Positions 1-9,430 of a stretch of DNA of 55,533 bases are shown here, piece after piece. Source of the DNA: an uncultured Phascolarctobacterium sp. (GTDB lineage Bacteria > Bacillota > Negativicutes > Acidaminococcales > Acidaminococcaceae). Both the position numbers and the translations under genes were made by a program. Location: contig CASFJU010000006.1 in NCBI GenBank assembly GCA_949295115.1, forward strand, positions 1-55,533. The letters are read 5' to 3'. Under the pieces are notes generated by a model that did no database searches, was not told the origin of the DNA, and saw nothing but the letters and a program-made list of their open reading frames with translations. Within the stretch, counting starts at the first letter, position 1; the number at the start of each line of letters is the position of its first letter.

Positions 1-107
1 TAGAACTGATTACCCCGATCGCTATCGAACAGGGCCTGCGCTTTGCAATCCGCGAAGGCGGCCGTACCGTTGGCGCCGGTGTTGTAACCGAAATCGAAGG
101 TAAATAA
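1..107 (+). CDS. tuf: Elongation factor Tu, C-terminal fragment
   Basis: Only the last 34 codons (frame from base 3) and the stop are in the window. They read [20 protein letters not shown] and end in VVTEIEGK, the conserved end of EF-Tu domain III. EF-Tu carries aminoacyl-tRNA to the ribosome with GTP. Standing directly before rpsJ, this is the str-operon copy (tufA position); a second tuf begins at the other end of the window. Confidence 0.97.
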   Translation, partial: ELITPIAIEQGLRFAIREGGRTVGAGVVTEIEGK

Positions 108-142
108 TTTTATAAGGATCCCATCATAAAATAGATCCCGTT

Positions 143-168
143 ATGAGGGGCTGAAAACCGCCCCTCAT
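143..168 (+). terminator. Hairpin after tuf, probable (partial) terminator
   Basis: A perfect 9-bp stem, ATGAGGGGC against GCCCCTCAT, has an 8-base loop and is followed by a broken T-rich run. It lies 36 bases after the tuf stop. Read-through into rpsJ is likely, because no good sigma-70 promoter is visible between it and rpsJ. Confidence 0.6.
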
Positions 169-290
169 ATTGTTATGTTTGTTTGTATGGCCCTGCGATG
201 ATGTGAGAGGTTGCTTGCCTGTTCAGACAGGGAGATTTTCACGGAGTATGTCCGTTCTTAGAAACTGGGCGATTAGGAGGAAATGTTTTA
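169..290 (+). promoter_or_regulatory. Leader of the S10 operon
   Basis: About 120 non-coding bases before rpsJ hold a short hairpin (CCTGT 218-222 / ACAGG 227-231) and end in the rpsJ ribosome binding site AGGAGG. S10 leaders often carry autoregulation by L4 in other bacteria. I cannot recognise a known L4-binding fold here, so a regulatory role is inference from position. Confidence 0.3.
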
Positions 291-602
291 ATGTCGAAAT
301 CACAGAAAATCAGAATACGCCTCAAAGCGTATGACCACAAAGCACTTGACCAGAGTGCTGCCAAAATCGTGGAAACTGCGAAACGTACCGGTGCTCAGGT
401 TTCCGGCCCGATTCCGCTTCCTACCGAAAAAAACATCTATACGATTCTGCGTTCCCCGCATGTTAACAAAGACAGCCGTGAGCAGTTTGAAATGCGTACT
501 CACAAACGTCTTGTAGACATTCTGGAACCGACCGCGAAGACCGTTGATTCTTTGATGCGTCTTGATCTTCCCGCCGGCGTAGATATCGAGATTAAACTGT
601 AA
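291..602 (+). CDS. rpsJ: 30S ribosomal protein S10
   Basis: A 103-residue protein of normal S10 length. It shows the family signatures [17 protein letters not shown] near the start, [20 protein letters not shown] in the middle and a C-terminal [12 protein letters not shown]10 sits in the 30S head and also partners NusB in antitermination. It is the first gene of the long operon; the AGGAGG site lies about 9 bases before the ATG. Confidence 0.98.
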   Translation: MSKSQKIRIRLKAYDHKALDQSAAKIVETAKRTGAQVSGPIPLPTEKNIYTILRSPHVNKDSREQFEMRTHKRLVDILEPTAKTVDSLMRLDLPAGVDIEIKL

Positions 603-617
603 GGAGGAGGTGCGAGA

Positions 618-1262
618 ATGGCTAAAGGAATCTTAGGTAAAAAAATCGGTATGACTCAGATTTTTGAAGCTGACGGCAGATTGATTCCGGTAACTGTAAT
701 TGAAGCCGGTCCCTGCGTTGTCATTCAAAACAAAACCGAAGAAAAAGACGGCTACAATGCTGTACAGCTTGGCTTCGGCGAAGTAAAAGAAAAACATACC
801 ACGAAACCGATGAAGGGCCATTTTGACAAAGCAGGTGTTGCTCCTGTTAAATTTGTCAAAGAATTGCGTTTGTCTGCTCCTTCTGAATTTACAGTAGGCG
901 ATAAAATTTGCTGCGACATCTTCGCTGCAGGCGAACTGGTTGATGCAACCGGTATTTCCCGCGGTAAAGGTTTTGCAGGTACCATTAAACGCCACAATTT
1001 CGCTCGTGGTCCTATGAAACACGGTTCCAAATCTCATCGTGAACCTGGCTCCATGGGTCCCATGTACTCCGGTCCTGGCGGCCGCGTTATCAAAGGTAAA
1101 AAACTGCCTGGACGTATGGGTAATGCTCAAGTAACCGTTCAACGCTTAACTGTAGCTAAAGTTGACGCTGAACGCAATCTTATTCTGGTTAAAGGTTCCA
1201 TTCCGGGAGCTGCCGGTTCTTTCGTTGTAGTTAAAGAAACCGTAAAACCCAATAAGAAATAA
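618..1262 (+). CDS. rplC: 50S ribosomal protein L3
   Basis: 214 residues, typical for L3. The start [14 protein letters not shown] and the loop near residues 135-160 ([12 protein letters not shown] ... [14 protein letters not shown]) are diagnostic; that loop reaches toward the peptidyl-transferase centre and 23S rRNA. It follows rpsJ by 15 bases with its own GGAGG site and belongs to the S10 operon. Confidence 0.98.
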   Translation: MAKGILGKKIGMTQIFEADGRLIPVTVIEAGPCVVIQNKTEEKDGYNAVQLGFGEVKEKHTTKPMKGHFDKAGVAPVKFVKELRLSAPSEFTVGDKICCDIFAAGELVDATGISRGKGFAGTIKRHNFARGPMKHGSKSHREPGSMGPMYSGPGGRVIKGKKLPGRMGNAQVTVQRLTVAKVDAERNLILVKGSIPGAAGSFVVVKETVKPNKK

Positions 1263-1294
1263 GAACATAAGCGAAAGAAAGGAGGATGCTTCTA

Positions 1295-1924
1295 ATGCCG
1301 AAGTTATCAGTATATAATATCTCCGGTCAACCTACCGGTGAAGAAATAGAATTAAATGAAGTTGTGTTTGGCGTAGAGTTCAACGAAGCTGTTGTACATC
1401 AGGCAATCGTTATGCAGCACGCTAACCAGCGCCAGGGCACTGCTGCTACCAAAACCCGCGGCCTTGTTCGCGGCGGCGGTCGCAAACCTTGGAAACAGAA
1501 AGGCACCGGCCGTGCACGCAGCGGTTCTACCCGTTCTCCTCTGTGGGTAGGCGGCGGCACCGTATTCGGACCGCAGCCCCGCAGCTACGACAAAAAAATG
1601 CCGCGTAAAGCACGCCGTCTGGCAATCCGCTGCGCACTGAGCGCAAAAGTTGCTGCCGGTGAAATGGTAGTGGTTGACGGCCTTGCATTCGATGCACCGA
1701 AAACCAAAAACGTTGTTAACATGCTCGCTGCATTTGACGCTGCAGACAAAAAAGCTCTTATCATCACCAACGGTGAAAACGAAAACGTTGAGCTTTCTTC
1801 CCGCAACATGCCGAAAGTAACCGCACTTTCCAATGCATGCCTGAACTGCTTCGACTTGCTCAACAACAACAAAGTATTCCTGGCTAAAGATGCTATTGCC
1901 AGAATTGAGGAGGTGCTCGCATAA
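1295..1924 (+). CDS. rplD: 50S ribosomal protein L4
   Basis: About 209 residues of L4, with the conserved loop [19 protein letters not shown] followed by [13 protein letters not shown] that lines the exit tunnel. The ATG at 1295 (MPKLSVYN) is preferred: an in-frame ATG at 1286 overlaps the GGAGGA site, while 1295 has normal spacing. Its stop overlaps the start of rplW (TAATG), suggesting coupled translation. L4 represses its own operon in some bacteria. Confidence 0.96.
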   Translation: MPKLSVYNISGQPTGEEIELNEVVFGVEFNEAVVHQAIVMQHANQRQGTAATKTRGLVRGGGRKPWKQKGTGRARSGSTRSPLWVGGGTVFGPQPRSYDKKMPRKARRLAIRCALSAKVAAGEMVVVDGLAFDAPKTKNVVNMLAAFDAADKKALIITNGENENVELSSRNMPKVTALSNACLNCFDLLNNNKVFLAKDAIARIEEVLA

Positions 1925-2214
1925 TGGCAACCAATCCTCGCGATTTATTAATCCGCCCTGTAATCACCGAAAAAACTTCCATGATGATGCAGGATAACAA
2001 ATATACCTTTAAAGTGCCTCTTACTGCTAACAAAACTGAAATCAGACAAGCGGTAGAGAAAATTTTTAACGTAAAAGTTGAAAAGGTAAACACCGTGCGC
2101 GTACTTGGCAAAACCAAACGCATGGGCAAATACGTTGGCAAACGTTCCGACTATAAGAAAGCTATCGTGAAGCTGGCTGAAGGCAATACGATTCAAATTT
2201 TCGAAGGAATGTAA
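1924..2214 (+). CDS. rplW: 50S ribosomal protein L23
   Basis: 96 residues. [19 protein letters not shown] and the C-terminal motif [20 protein letters not shown] are typical L23. It sits at the tunnel exit and contacts trigger factor and SRP. The ATG overlaps the rplD stop, and its ribosome binding site (GAGGTG) lies within the rplD end. Confidence 0.97.
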   Translation: MATNPRDLLIRPVITEKTSMMMQDNKYTFKVPLTANKTEIRQAVEKIFNVKVEKVNTVRVLGKTKRMGKYVGKRSDYKKAIVKLAEGNTIQIFEGM

Positions 2215-2241
2215 TTTAACGTAATAAGGAGGTAAAATTAA

Positions 2242-3016
2242 ATGGCTATTAAAAGCTTTAATCCGTATTCTCCTTCGAGACGCTTCATTACAGTGTCTAC
2301 CTTCGAAGAGATTACGACACACCGGCAAAATGACCGTTCGCCATCAGGGCGGCGGCGTTAAAAGACTGTATCGTATCATCGACTTCAAACGCACCAAAGA
2401 CGGTATCCCGGCTCGCGTTGCTACCATCGAATACGATCCTAACCGTAATGCACGCATAGCTCTCGTTAACTATGTAGACGGTGAAAAACGCTACATCATC
2501 GCTCCGCTTGATTTGAAAGTAGGCGACATGATTGAAAGCGGTCCGGAAGCTGATATCAAAATCGGCAACTGCCTGCCGCTGAAAAATATTCCGCTTGGCA
2601 CCACCGTGCACAATGTTGAACTGAAAATCGGCAAAGGCGGCCAGATGGCACGCAGCGCCGGCGCTTCCGCTCAGCTGATGGCTAAAGAAGGCGATTACGC
2701 ACTTCTCCGTCTGCCTTCCGGCGAAATCCGCAAAGTTCACATCAACTGCCGTGCTACTATCGGCCAGGTTGGCAACATTGATTTTGAAAACATTACCATC
2801 GGTAAAGCCGGCCGCAGCCGTTGGCTGGGCATCCGTCCTGCAAACCGCGGCGTAGTAATGAACCCGAACGACCATCCGCATGGTGGTGGCGAAGGCCATT
2901 CTCCTGTCGGCCGCAAACGCCCTGTTACTCCTTGGGGCAAATGTGCTTTCGGTACTCGTACCCGCAAGCAGAAAAAAGCTTCCAGCAAGCTGATTGTAAA
3001 ACGCAGAACGAAATAA
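2242..3016 (+). pseudogene. rplB: 50S ribosomal protein L2, internal deletion with frameshift
   Basis: The expected start (AAGGAGG site, ATG 2242, [15 protein letters not shown] ... TFEEITT) stays in frame for about 25 residues, then runs to a stop. The rest of L2 resumes in the +1 frame around 2316-2330 ([13 protein letters not shown]) and continues normally to RRTK at 3016. Compared with the family, the stretch that normally reads like DQPEKSLLAPLHKKGGRN is missing. The locus is 775 nt; adding 53 nt would restore frame and give 275 residues, the usual L2 length. The downstream open frame starts at an ATG with no ribosome binding site. L2 is essential and needed for peptidyl transfer, so a true null is unlikely; an assembly or sequencing error is the simplest reading. 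Confidence 0.9.
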
Positions 3017-3046
3017 TTAGCAGGTTAAAGAAAGGAGGCCCAAATA

Positions 3047-3322
3047 GTGTCCAGATCAATCAAAAAAGGACCTTATGTGCATGAAAGTCTTCTGAAGAAG
3101 ATTGAAGCCATGAACGCTTCTAACGATAAAAAAGTTGTAAAGACCTGGTCTCGCAGCTCCACTATTCTTCCGGAATTTTTAGGACATACGATTGCCGTTC
3201 ATGACGGCCGTAAACATGTGCCTGTATTCATTACCGAAGATATGGTTGGCCATAAATTGGGAGAATTCGCTCCCACCCGTACTTACAAAGGTCATGCCGA
3301 TAAAAGTACGGCTTTAAAATAA
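3047..3322 (+). CDS. rpsS: 30S ribosomal protein S19
   Basis: 91 residues with a GTG start behind AAAGGAGG. It has [14 protein letters not shown], the core [20 protein letters not shown] and the conserved end [15 protein letters not shown]19 works with S13 in the 30S head near the A-site finger. It stands in the normal rplB-rpsS-rplV order. Confidence 0.98.
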   Translation: MSRSIKKGPYVHESLLKKIEAMNASNDKKVVKTWSRSSTILPEFLGHTIAVHDGRKHVPVFITEDMVGHKLGEFAPTRTYKGHADKSTALK

Positions 3323-3342
3323 GGGGAAAGGGGGCAGATAGC

Positions 3343-3675
3343 ATGGAAGCAAAAGCAGTTGCAAAATATGTTCGTATCGCGCCGCGCAAATTGCGCATCG
3401 TGATTAACCTTATCCGCGGCAAATCCGTGGGTGAAGCATTCGCGATCCTCAAATACACCCCGAAAGTTGGGTCTGAGGTAATCGAAAAAGTACTGCGCAG
3501 CGCAGTAGCAAATGCAGAGCATAATTTCGACATGAACGTAGACGACCTGGTAGTATCCACCTGCTTCGTGGACCAGGGTCCTACCATGAAAAGAATTCAT
3601 CCGCGTTCCCGCGGACAAGCGTTCAAAATTTTGAAACGCTCCAGCCACGTTACCGTAGCAGTTAAAGAAAAATAA
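3343..3675 (+). CDS. rplV: 50S ribosomal protein L22
   Basis: 110 residues. [20 protein letters not shown] and the C-terminal hairpin region [18 protein letters not shown] match L22, whose beta-hairpin lines the exit tunnel and is a known site of macrolide resistance changes. No unusual change in the hairpin is evident. It lies between rpsS and rpsC, as usual. Confidence 0.98.
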   Translation: MEAKAVAKYVRIAPRKLRIVINLIRGKSVGEAFAILKYTPKVGSEVIEKVLRSAVANAEHNFDMNVDDLVVSTCFVDQGPTMKRIHPRSRGQAFKILKRSSHVTVAVKEK

Positions 3676-3701
3676 TATCCCGAAGAAGGAGGGAAACGAT
3701 A

Positions 3702-4370
3702 GTGGGTCAAAAAGTTAATCCGCATGGTCTGCGTGTGGGCATCATTAAAGGTTGGGATTCCAAATGGTATGCCGACAGAGACTATGAAAAATTCCTGTTA
3801 GAAGATATCAAAATCCGTGAATTTATAAAAGACAAACTGTTCTTATCCGGTATTTCCAAAGTAGAAATCGAACGTGCTTCCAACAGAGCGCGCATTTCTA
3901 TCCACACCGCTAAACCCGGTATGGTAATCGGCCGTCAGGGCAGCAACATCGAATTGCTTAAAAACGATTTGAAAAAAATGACTGACAGCGTAATCGACAT
4001 CAATATCGTTGAGGTTAAAACCCCGGATATGGACGCAACCCTGGTTGCAGAAAACATCGCTTCTCAGCTCGAACGCCGTATCGCTTTCCGCCGCGCTATG
4101 AAACAGTGCGTAGGCCGTACCATGCGTATGGGCGCTAAAGGCATCAAAGTACAGGTTGGCGGCCGTCTTGGCGGTGCAGAAATTGCCCGCAGCGAAAGCT
4201 ACCGCGAAGGAAGCATTCCTCTGCATACCCTGCGTGCCGACATTGATTATGGTACCGCAGAAGCACATACCACTTACGGCCGTATCGGCGTAAAAGTATG
4301 GATTTATAAAGGTGAAGTCCTTCCTGAAAGTAAAGAAGTAGCAAAAGCTGCTCCGACGAAGGAGGCATAA
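3702..4370 (+). CDS. rpsC: 30S ribosomal protein S3
   Basis: 222 residues, GTG start ([20 protein letters not shown]) after GAAGGAGGG. A KH domain with the GxxG-like loop [10 protein letters not shown] is near residue 75-85, and the C-terminal S3 domain has [14 protein letters not shown]3 lines the mRNA entry channel with S4 and S5. It ends 4 bases before rplP. Confidence 0.98.
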   Translation: MGQKVNPHGLRVGIIKGWDSKWYADRDYEKFLLEDIKIREFIKDKLFLSGISKVEIERASNRARISIHTAKPGMVIGRQGSNIELLKNDLKKMTDSVIDINIVEVKTPDMDATLVAENIASQLERRIAFRRAMKQCVGRTMRMGAKGIKVQVGGRLGGAEIARSESYREGSIPLHTLRADIDYGTAEAHTTYGRIGVKVWIYKGEVLPESKEVAKAAPTKEA

Positions 4371-4374
4371 GTTA

Positions 4375-4827
4375 ATGTTATTACCGAAAAGAGTTAAACA
4401 TCGTAAACAGCACAGAGGCCGTATGACCGGCCGTGCAATGCGCGGCAATAAAATTGCCCATGGCGATTACGGCCTGGTAGCACTTGAGCCGGCCTGGATC
4501 ACCAACCGTCAGATTGAAGCAGCACGTATTGCTATGACCCGTTACATTAAACGTGGCGGTCAGGTATGGATTCAGATTTTCCCTGACAAACCGATTACCG
4601 CTAAACCGGCTGAAACCCGTATGGGTAGTGGTAAAGGCTCCCCGGAATACTGGGTAGCAGTTGTTAAACCCGGCCGCGTAATGTTTGAAATGAACGGTGT
4701 ATCCGAAGAAGTCGCTAAAGAAGCTATGCGTCTTGCTAGCCACAAACTGCCGATTAAGACAAAATTTGTGACCCGCGCACAGCAAGAAGCTGAAGCTGCC
4801 GCACAGGAAAAGGGTGGTGAAGCTTAA
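4375..4827 (+). CDS. rplP: 50S ribosomal protein L16
   Basis: 150 residues, slightly longer than the 137-144 typical of L16 because of an Ala/Glu/Gln-rich C-terminal tail ([15 protein letters not shown]). Core motifs [30 protein letters not shown] and [12 protein letters not shown] are intact. L16 is a late-assembly protein near the A and P sites. Its stop overlaps the rpmC start (TAATGA). Confidence 0.97.
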   Translation: MLLPKRVKHRKQHRGRMTGRAMRGNKIAHGDYGLVALEPAWITNRQIEAARIAMTRYIKRGGQVWIQIFPDKPITAKPAETRMGSGKGSPEYWVAVVKPGRVMFEMNGVSEEVAKEAMRLASHKLPIKTKFVTRAQQEAEAAAQEKGGEA

Positions 4828-5021
4828 TGAAAACCGCAGAAATCCGTGAAATGTCTGCTGCTGAATTAGACAACAAGCTGGCAGGTTTAAAAGAAGAACT
4901 CTTCAACCTGCGTTTTCAAATGGCAACCGGACAATGTGAAAACCCGATGAAAATTCACGAAATCAAAAAGTCCATTGCCCGTATCAAAACCATTCAGCGC
5001 CAGCGTGAATTAAACGCCTGA
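4827..5021 (+). CDS. rpmC: 50S ribosomal protein L29
   Basis: 64 residues with the L29 signature [19 protein letters not shown] and the helix [17 protein letters not shown]29 lies near the tunnel exit beside L23. The start is coupled to the rplP stop by overlap. Confidence 0.97.
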   Translation: MKTAEIREMSAAELDNKLAGLKEELFNLRFQMATGQCENPMKIHEIKKSIARIKTIQRQRELNA

Positions 5022-5055
5022 GTGTGTTTGAAGTATGAAGAAGGAGGAAACAGTT

Positions 5056-5316
5056 GTGACCGTTGAAAGAAATTCGCGTGTTACCCGTATTGGTAAAGTA
5101 GTAAGCGACAAAATGCAGAAAACCGTAGTTGTTGCTGTTGAGCGTTTTGTTCAGCATCCGCTTTACAAAAAAGGTGTTCAACATACTATCAAATTCAAAG
5201 CTCATGATGAAAATAACGAAGCGCATGTTGGCGATACTGTCCAAATTATGCAGACCCGCCCGTTGTCCAAAGATAAATGCTGGCGTGTTATTGAAATTTT
5301 AGAGCGTGCAAAATAA
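5056..5316 (+). CDS. rpsQ: 30S ribosomal protein S17
   Basis: 86 residues from a GTG at 5056. An upstream in-frame ATG at 5035 would place the AAGGAGG site (5041-5047) inside the gene, so 5056, 8 bases after that site, is the better start. [25 protein letters not shown] and the end [19 protein letters not shown] are typical S17, a primary 16S rRNA binder. Confidence 0.95.
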   Translation: MTVERNSRVTRIGKVVSDKMQKTVVVAVERFVQHPLYKKGVQHTIKFKAHDENNEAHVGDTVQIMQTRPLSKDKCWRVIEILERAK

Positions 5317-5358
5317 TGAATTCTGCCGATTTTATTGATTGGCAAGGGAGGTAAAACC

Positions 5359-5727
5359 ATGATCCAACAACAGACTATTCTTAATGTCGGCGACAACACC
5401 GGCGCTAAGAAAGTTATGTGCATCCGCGTATTGGGCGGTTCCTACCGTAAATATGCTAATATTGGCGACGTAATCGTGTGTGCTGTAAAAGATGCATCAC
5501 CCGGTGGCGTTGTAAAAAAAGGTGACGTTGTAAAGGCAGTTGTTGTTCGTTCAGCTAAGGGTGTCCGCCGTCCGGATGGTTCTTACATCCGCTTCGACGA
5601 AAATGCGGCAGTTGTAATCAAAGACGACAAAACTCCGCGCGGAACCCGCATCTTCGGGCCTGTTGCCCGCGAACTCCGTGAAAAAGACTTTATGAAAATC
5701 ATTTCTCTGGCACCTGAAGTGCTGTAA
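5359..5727 (+). CDS. rplN: 50S ribosomal protein L14
   Basis: 122 residues, exactly the usual L14 length, from ATG 5359 behind [24 protein letters not shown] and the end [23 protein letters not shown] are conserved. L14 forms intersubunit bridges and binds silencing factor RsfS. An in-frame start 24 bases upstream has no good ribosome binding site. Confidence 0.97.
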   Translation: MIQQQTILNVGDNTGAKKVMCIRVLGGSYRKYANIGDVIVCAVKDASPGGVVKKGDVVKAVVVRSAKGVRRPDGSYIRFDENAAVVIKDDKTPRGTRIFGPVARELREKDFMKIISLAPEVL

Positions 5728-5762
5728 GAAATCTGATTGAGCACATAAGGAGGTGTACCTGA

Positions 5763-6089
5763 ATGACAGCTGTAAAAATGCACGTCAAAAAAGGCGACAA
5801 AGTTCTGGTGCTGTCCGGTAAGGACAAAGGCAAAGAAGGTAAAATTATCCTGGCTATGCCTAAAAAATCCAAAGTTGTCGTTGAAGGCGTAAATAAAGTA
5901 AAACGTCACACTAAACCGACTCAGACCAACCCGCAGGGCGGCATTATTGTTAAAGAAGCTCCGCTGGCTTCCGCAAAAGTAATGCTCGTTTGCCCGCACT
6001 GCCAGAAACCGACCCGTATTAAAAAAGTTGAAGTTTCCGGCAGCTATGTAAGAGCCTGCAAAAAATGTGGCGAAGTAATAGATAAATAA
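5763..6089 (+). CDS. rplX: 50S ribosomal protein L24
   Basis: 108 residues with an N-terminal KOW motif ([20 protein letters not shown]) and [13 protein letters not shown]. The C-terminus has two CxxC pairs (CPHC and CKKC), a probable zinc ribbon. L24 starts 50S assembly on 23S rRNA. The start 9 bases after AAGGAGG is well supported. Confidence 0.97.
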   Translation: MTAVKMHVKKGDKVLVLSGKDKGKEGKIILAMPKKSKVVVEGVNKVKRHTKPTQTNPQGGIIVKEAPLASAKVMLVCPHCQKPTRIKKVEVSGSYVRACKKCGEVIDK

Positions 6090-6113
6090 TCCGGGAAAGG
6101 AGGAAATGTTTGA

Positions 6114-6659
6114 ATGGCAAACACCAGATTGCAAGAAAAATATTTGTCTGAAGCCGTTAAAGGCCTGATGGACAAATTTAACTATAAAAACGTTATGGAA
6201 ATTCCTAAAATCGAGAAAGTTGTCATCAATATGGGCGTTGGCGAAGCAGTTGGCAACAGCAAGGCTCTGGAATCTGCAGTTGCAGACCTGACCGTAATCT
6301 CCGGCCAGAAACCGGTTATTACCAAAGCTAAAAAATCCATCGCAGCTTTTAAACTGCGTCAGGGCATGCCGATCGGTGCAAAAGTAACCCTTCGCGGCGA
6401 CCGCATGTACTACTTCCTCGACAAACTGATGAACATCGCACTGCCTCGTGTACGTGACTTCCGCGGTGTTAGCCCGACTGCATTCGACGGCCGCGGCAAC
6501 TATGCACTTGGCTTGAAAGAACAATTGATTTTCCCGGAAATTGACTACGACAAGATTGATAAAGTACGCGGAATGGATATCATCATTGTTACGACCGCTA
6601 AGACTGATGAGGAAGCAAGAGAATTGCTGAGAATCCTCGGAATGCCGTTCAGCGCATAA
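6114..6659 (+). CDS. rplE: 50S ribosomal protein L5
   Basis: 181 residues with the L5 signatures [39 protein letters not shown] and [12 protein letters not shown]5 binds 5S rRNA with L18 and contacts the P-site tRNA. The order rplX-rplE-rpsN is conserved. Confidence 0.98.
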   Translation: MANTRLQEKYLSEAVKGLMDKFNYKNVMEIPKIEKVVINMGVGEAVGNSKALESAVADLTVISGQKPVITKAKKSIAAFKLRQGMPIGAKVTLRGDRMYYFLDKLMNIALPRVRDFRGVSPTAFDGRGNYALGLKEQLIFPEIDYDKIDKVRGMDIIIVTTAKTDEEARELLRILGMPFSA

Positions 6660-6675
6660 GTTAGGAGGGAATACT

Positions 6676-6861
6676 TTGGCTAAGAAAGCCTTGATTGAAA
6701 AGTGGAATAAAGAGCCGAAATTTAAAGTACGCCGTTACAACCGCTGCAAAATTTGCGGCAGACCCCATGGTTATATGCGTAAATTTGGCATCTGCCGTAT
6801 CTGCTTCCGTGAATACAGCTATCAGGGCGCTATTCCGGGAGTTACCAAAGCAAGCTGGTAA
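6676..6861 (+). CDS. rpsN: 30S ribosomal protein S14, zinc-binding type Z
   Basis: 61 residues starting with TTG 7 bases after TTAGGAGGG. The short form has cysteines at 24, 27, 40 and 43 (CKIC ... CRIC), the zinc-bound S14 version. Many Firmicutes also keep a zinc-free copy elsewhere for zinc starvation; none is in this window. Confidence 0.97.
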   Translation: MAKKALIEKWNKEPKFKVRRYNRCKICGRPHGYMRKFGICRICFREYSYQGAIPGVTKASW

Positions 6862-6892
6862 GACAGCATTTTAGGAAGGAGGGTATTAAAGT

Positions 6893-7291
6893 ATGGTAAT
6901 GACTGACCCGATTGCCGATATGCTTACCCGTATTCGTAACGCAAATTCGGTTCATCACGATAAAGTTGAAATCCCGTGCTCTAAAATCAAAGTGGCTATC
7001 GCTGAGATTTTAAAGAACGAAGGTTTTATAAAAGATTTTGAAGTAGTTGCTGACAATAAACAGAACGTTATCCGCGTCAGCCTGAAATATGGTGCCAACA
7101 AAGAGAAAGTTATTTCCGGCATTAAACGTATTTCCAAACCTGGCCTGAGAGTTTACTCTCAGAAAGACCAGCTGCCCAGAGTTCTCGGAGGTCTTGGCAT
7201 TGCAGTAATCTCTACTTCCCAAGGCCTTATGACTGATAAAGCAGCACGCAAAGCCGGCCTCGGCGGCGAAGTGCTTGCATACGTCTGGTAA
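6893..7291 (+). CDS. rpsH: 30S ribosomal protein S8
   Basis: 132 residues. [20 protein letters not shown] and the C-terminal [26 protein letters not shown] are diagnostic. S8 binds the central domain of 16S rRNA and is a translational repressor of the spc operon in E. coli. ATG 6893 fits the AAGGAGG site better than the ATG two codons later. Confidence 0.97.
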   Translation: MVMTDPIADMLTRIRNANSVHHDKVEIPCSKIKVAIAEILKNEGFIKDFEVVADNKQNVIRVSLKYGANKEKVISGIKRISKPGLRVYSQKDQLPRVLGGLGIAVISTSQGLMTDKAARKAGLGGEVLAYVW

Positions 7292-7317
7292 TACTGAAAG
7301 ATAGGAGGTGCTCATAA

Positions 7318-7866
7318 GTGTCTAGAATTGGTAAGCATCCAATTGCTGTGCCCGCTAACGTAACCGTTACCATCGAAAACAACTTCGTTACCGTTAAAGG
7401 GCCTAAAGGCGAACTTTCCCGCCAAATTTCCAAAGATATGAAACTTACCATGGAGGACGGCGTCATCACCGTTGAACGTCCGAGCGACGACAAAGAACAT
7501 CGCTCCATGCACGGTCTGTCCCGTACTCTTATCAACAATATGGTTGTTGGCGTAACCGAAGGTTTTTCCAAAACTCTGGAAATCACCGGCGTAGGTTACC
7601 GTGCAGCTAAACAGGGTAACAATATCAACTTCACCCTTGGTTTTTCCCATCCCGTAATTAAAGAGCCGCCTGCTGGTATTACCTTTGAGGTTCCGGCTCC
7701 GAACAAAATCGTTGTAAGCGGCGCTGACAAAGAAAAAGTTGGTGCAGTTGCAGCAGAAATCCGCACTTTGCGTCCGCCTGAACCGTATAAAGGCAAAGGC
7801 ATCCATTATGAAGGCGAACGTATCCGCCGTAAGATTGGTAAAGCAGGCGCTAAAGGCAAGAAGTAA
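7318..7866 (+). CDS. rplF: 50S ribosomal protein L6
   Basis: 182 residues, GTG start 7318 after [29 protein letters not shown] opens the first of two L6 repeats; the end has [21 protein letters not shown], conserved across bacteria. L6 lies near the sarcin-ricin loop and affects factor binding. Confidence 0.98.
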   Translation: MSRIGKHPIAVPANVTVTIENNFVTVKGPKGELSRQISKDMKLTMEDGVITVERPSDDKEHRSMHGLSRTLINNMVVGVTEGFSKTLEITGVGYRAAKQGNNINFTLGFSHPVIKEPPAGITFEVPAPNKIVVSGADKEKVGAVAAEIRTLRPPEPYKGKGIHYEGERIRRKIGKAGAKGKK

Positions 7867-7891
7867 TTTCTAAAGGAAGGGAGTGAAACTC

Positions 7892-8254
7892 TTGCTTAAC
7901 AAAGTTGATAAAAACGCGAAACGCCAGAAACGCCATCTGCGCGCCCGTCAGTTCATCTACGGCACCGCTGAAAGACCGCGTCTGAACGTATACCGTTCTC
8001 TGGCTAACATTTACGCCCAGGTTATTAACGACGAAACTGGCGAAACCATTGTTTCTGCCAGCACTGTTGAAAAAGATAGAAAAGCCAACTACGGCGGCAA
8101 CGTAGAAGCTGCCCGCGAAATTGGCAAAGCCATTGCCGAAAGGGCTTTGGAAAAAGGCATTAAAGAAGTAGTATTTGACCGCGGTGGTTATCTTTACACC
8201 GGCCGTGTAGCAGCTCTTGCAGATGCAGCCCGTGAAGCTGGACTGCAATTCTAA
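7892..8254 (+). CDS. rplR: 50S ribosomal protein L18
   Basis: About 120 residues. TTG at 7892 ([19 protein letters not shown]) is preferred; an in-frame GTG at 7883 overlaps the GGAAGGGAG ribosome binding site. [17 protein letters not shown] and [19 protein letters not shown] are typical. L18 binds 5S rRNA with L5. Confidence 0.93.
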   Translation: MLNKVDKNAKRQKRHLRARQFIYGTAERPRLNVYRSLANIYAQVINDETGETIVSASTVEKDRKANYGGNVEAAREIGKAIAERALEKGIKEVVFDRGGYLYTGRVAALADAAREAGLQF

Positions 8255-8271
8255 AAGAAGGAGGAATAATA

Positions 8272-8772
8272 GTGGCTAATTTCAGAAATGAAGAAAGCGA
8301 CTTGAAAGAGAAAGTCGTGTTCATCAACCGTGTTGCAAAGGTTGTTAAAGGCGGACGCCGTTTCTCCTTCTCTGCACTTGTTGTGGTAGGTGACGAAAAC
8401 GGCCATGTTGGCATGGGCCTTGGCAAAGCGGCAGAAGTTCCCGAAGCTATTCGCAAGGGTGTAGAAGACGCTAAAAAGAATTTGATTAATGTTGCTTTGG
8501 TTGGTACAACCATTCCGCATGAATGCATCGGTGAGTTCGGCGCAGGCCGCGTATTTTTAAAACCGGCTGCAGAAGGTACCGGCGTTATCGCAGGTGGCCC
8601 TGTACGTGCCGTACTTGAACTGGCAGGCGTGCGTGACATCCTTACCAAATGCCAGGGTTCCAACAACCCGAATAACGTAGTTCGTGCAACCATTGAAGGT
8701 CTTCGTTCCTTAAAGAGTGCTGAAACGGTTGCTGCTCTCCGCGGCAAAACCGTTCAAGAAATTTTTGGCTAA
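8272..8772 (+). CDS. rpsE: 30S ribosomal protein S5
   Basis: 166 residues, GTG start after GAAGGAGG. The N-terminal S5 domain has [19 protein letters not shown] and the C-terminal domain [21 protein letters not shown]5 is part of the mRNA entry channel and helps fidelity. It is followed 12 bases later by rpmD. Confidence 0.98.
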   Translation: MANFRNEESDLKEKVVFINRVAKVVKGGRRFSFSALVVVGDENGHVGMGLGKAAEVPEAIRKGVEDAKKNLINVALVGTTIPHECIGEFGAGRVFLKPAAEGTGVIAGGPVRAVLELAGVRDILTKCQGSNNPNNVVRATIEGLRSLKSAETVAALRGKTVQEIFG

Positions 8773-8784
8773 GGAGGAAGCTCG

Positions 8785-8970
8785 ATGCAACAACTTAAAG
8801 TTACGCTGACCCGCAGCCTTATCGGTTATCCGCAAGACCAGCGCATGACCGTAAAAGCTCTGGGCTTAGGAAAAATTAATTCTACTGCAATAAAAGACGA
8901 TACCCCGGCAATCCGCGGTATGCTTCACAAAGTAAGACACCTTGTGAAGGTTGAAATCGTTGAAGCTTAA
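8785..8970 (+). CDS. rpmD: 50S ribosomal protein L30
   Basis: 61 residues. [21 protein letters not shown] and the end [18 protein letters not shown] are typical of the small bacterial L30. It stands between rpsE and rplO as in most bacteria with the intact spc operon. Confidence 0.96.
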   Translation: MQQLKVTLTRSLIGYPQDQRMTVKALGLGKINSTAIKDDTPAIRGMLHKVRHLVKVEIVEA

Positions 8971-8988
8971 TGCGAGGAGGTGCAACAG

Positions 8989-9429
8989 ATGAATCTGCAT
9001 GAATTATCACCTGCACCGGGTTCCAAAACCAAGCATGTACGCGTTGGCCGTGGTTTGGGTTCCGGTCTTGGTAAAACATCCGGCAAAGGCCAGAAGGGTC
9101 AGAAATCCCGTTCCGGCGGTGTAAAACGCCCTGGCTTTGAAGGTGGTCAAAGACCTTTGTATCTGCGTTTCCCGAAACGTGGTTTCTATAATAGATTCGG
9201 CTCCGATTATGTTGAAATCAATGTTGGCAGCCTTAACTGCTTTGAAGACGGCACTGTAGTTGAACCTGTAATGCTGATTGAATGCGGCATGATTAAAAAC
9301 GTCCGCGACGGCGTTCGCATTCTCGGCAACGGTGAGCTGACCAAAAAACTTACCGTTCAGGCTATGGGCTTCAGCAAAACCGCTGAAGAAAAAATTATTG
9401 CAGCCGGCGGCAAAGTAGAGGTGATTTAA
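8989..9429 (+). CDS. rplO: 50S ribosomal protein L15
   Basis: 146 residues from ATG 8989 ([13 protein letters not shown]), 9 bases after GAGGAGG; a GTG three codons upstream overlaps that site. The glycine-rich [20 protein letters not shown], which binds 23S rRNA, and [16 protein letters not shown] are conserved. secY starts 1 base after its stop. Confidence 0.96.
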   Translation: MNLHELSPAPGSKTKHVRVGRGLGSGLGKTSGKGQKGQKSRSGGVKRPGFEGGQRPLYLRFPKRGFYNRFGSDYVEINVGSLNCFEDGTVVEPVMLIECGMIKNVRDGVRILGNGELTKKLTVQAMGFSKTAEEKIIAAGGKVEVI

Positions 9430-9430
9430 A

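Noticed and set aside
2330..3016. A naturally shortened L2 starting at ATG 2330
   Set aside because: That ATG has no ribosome binding site and the true start with AAGGAGG and the conserved N-terminus is seen at 2242.
5583..6524. A 313-codon minus-strand frame over rplN-rplX-rplE
   Set aside because: It runs across three intact ribosomal genes and is rich in Phe and His, typical of antisense translation.
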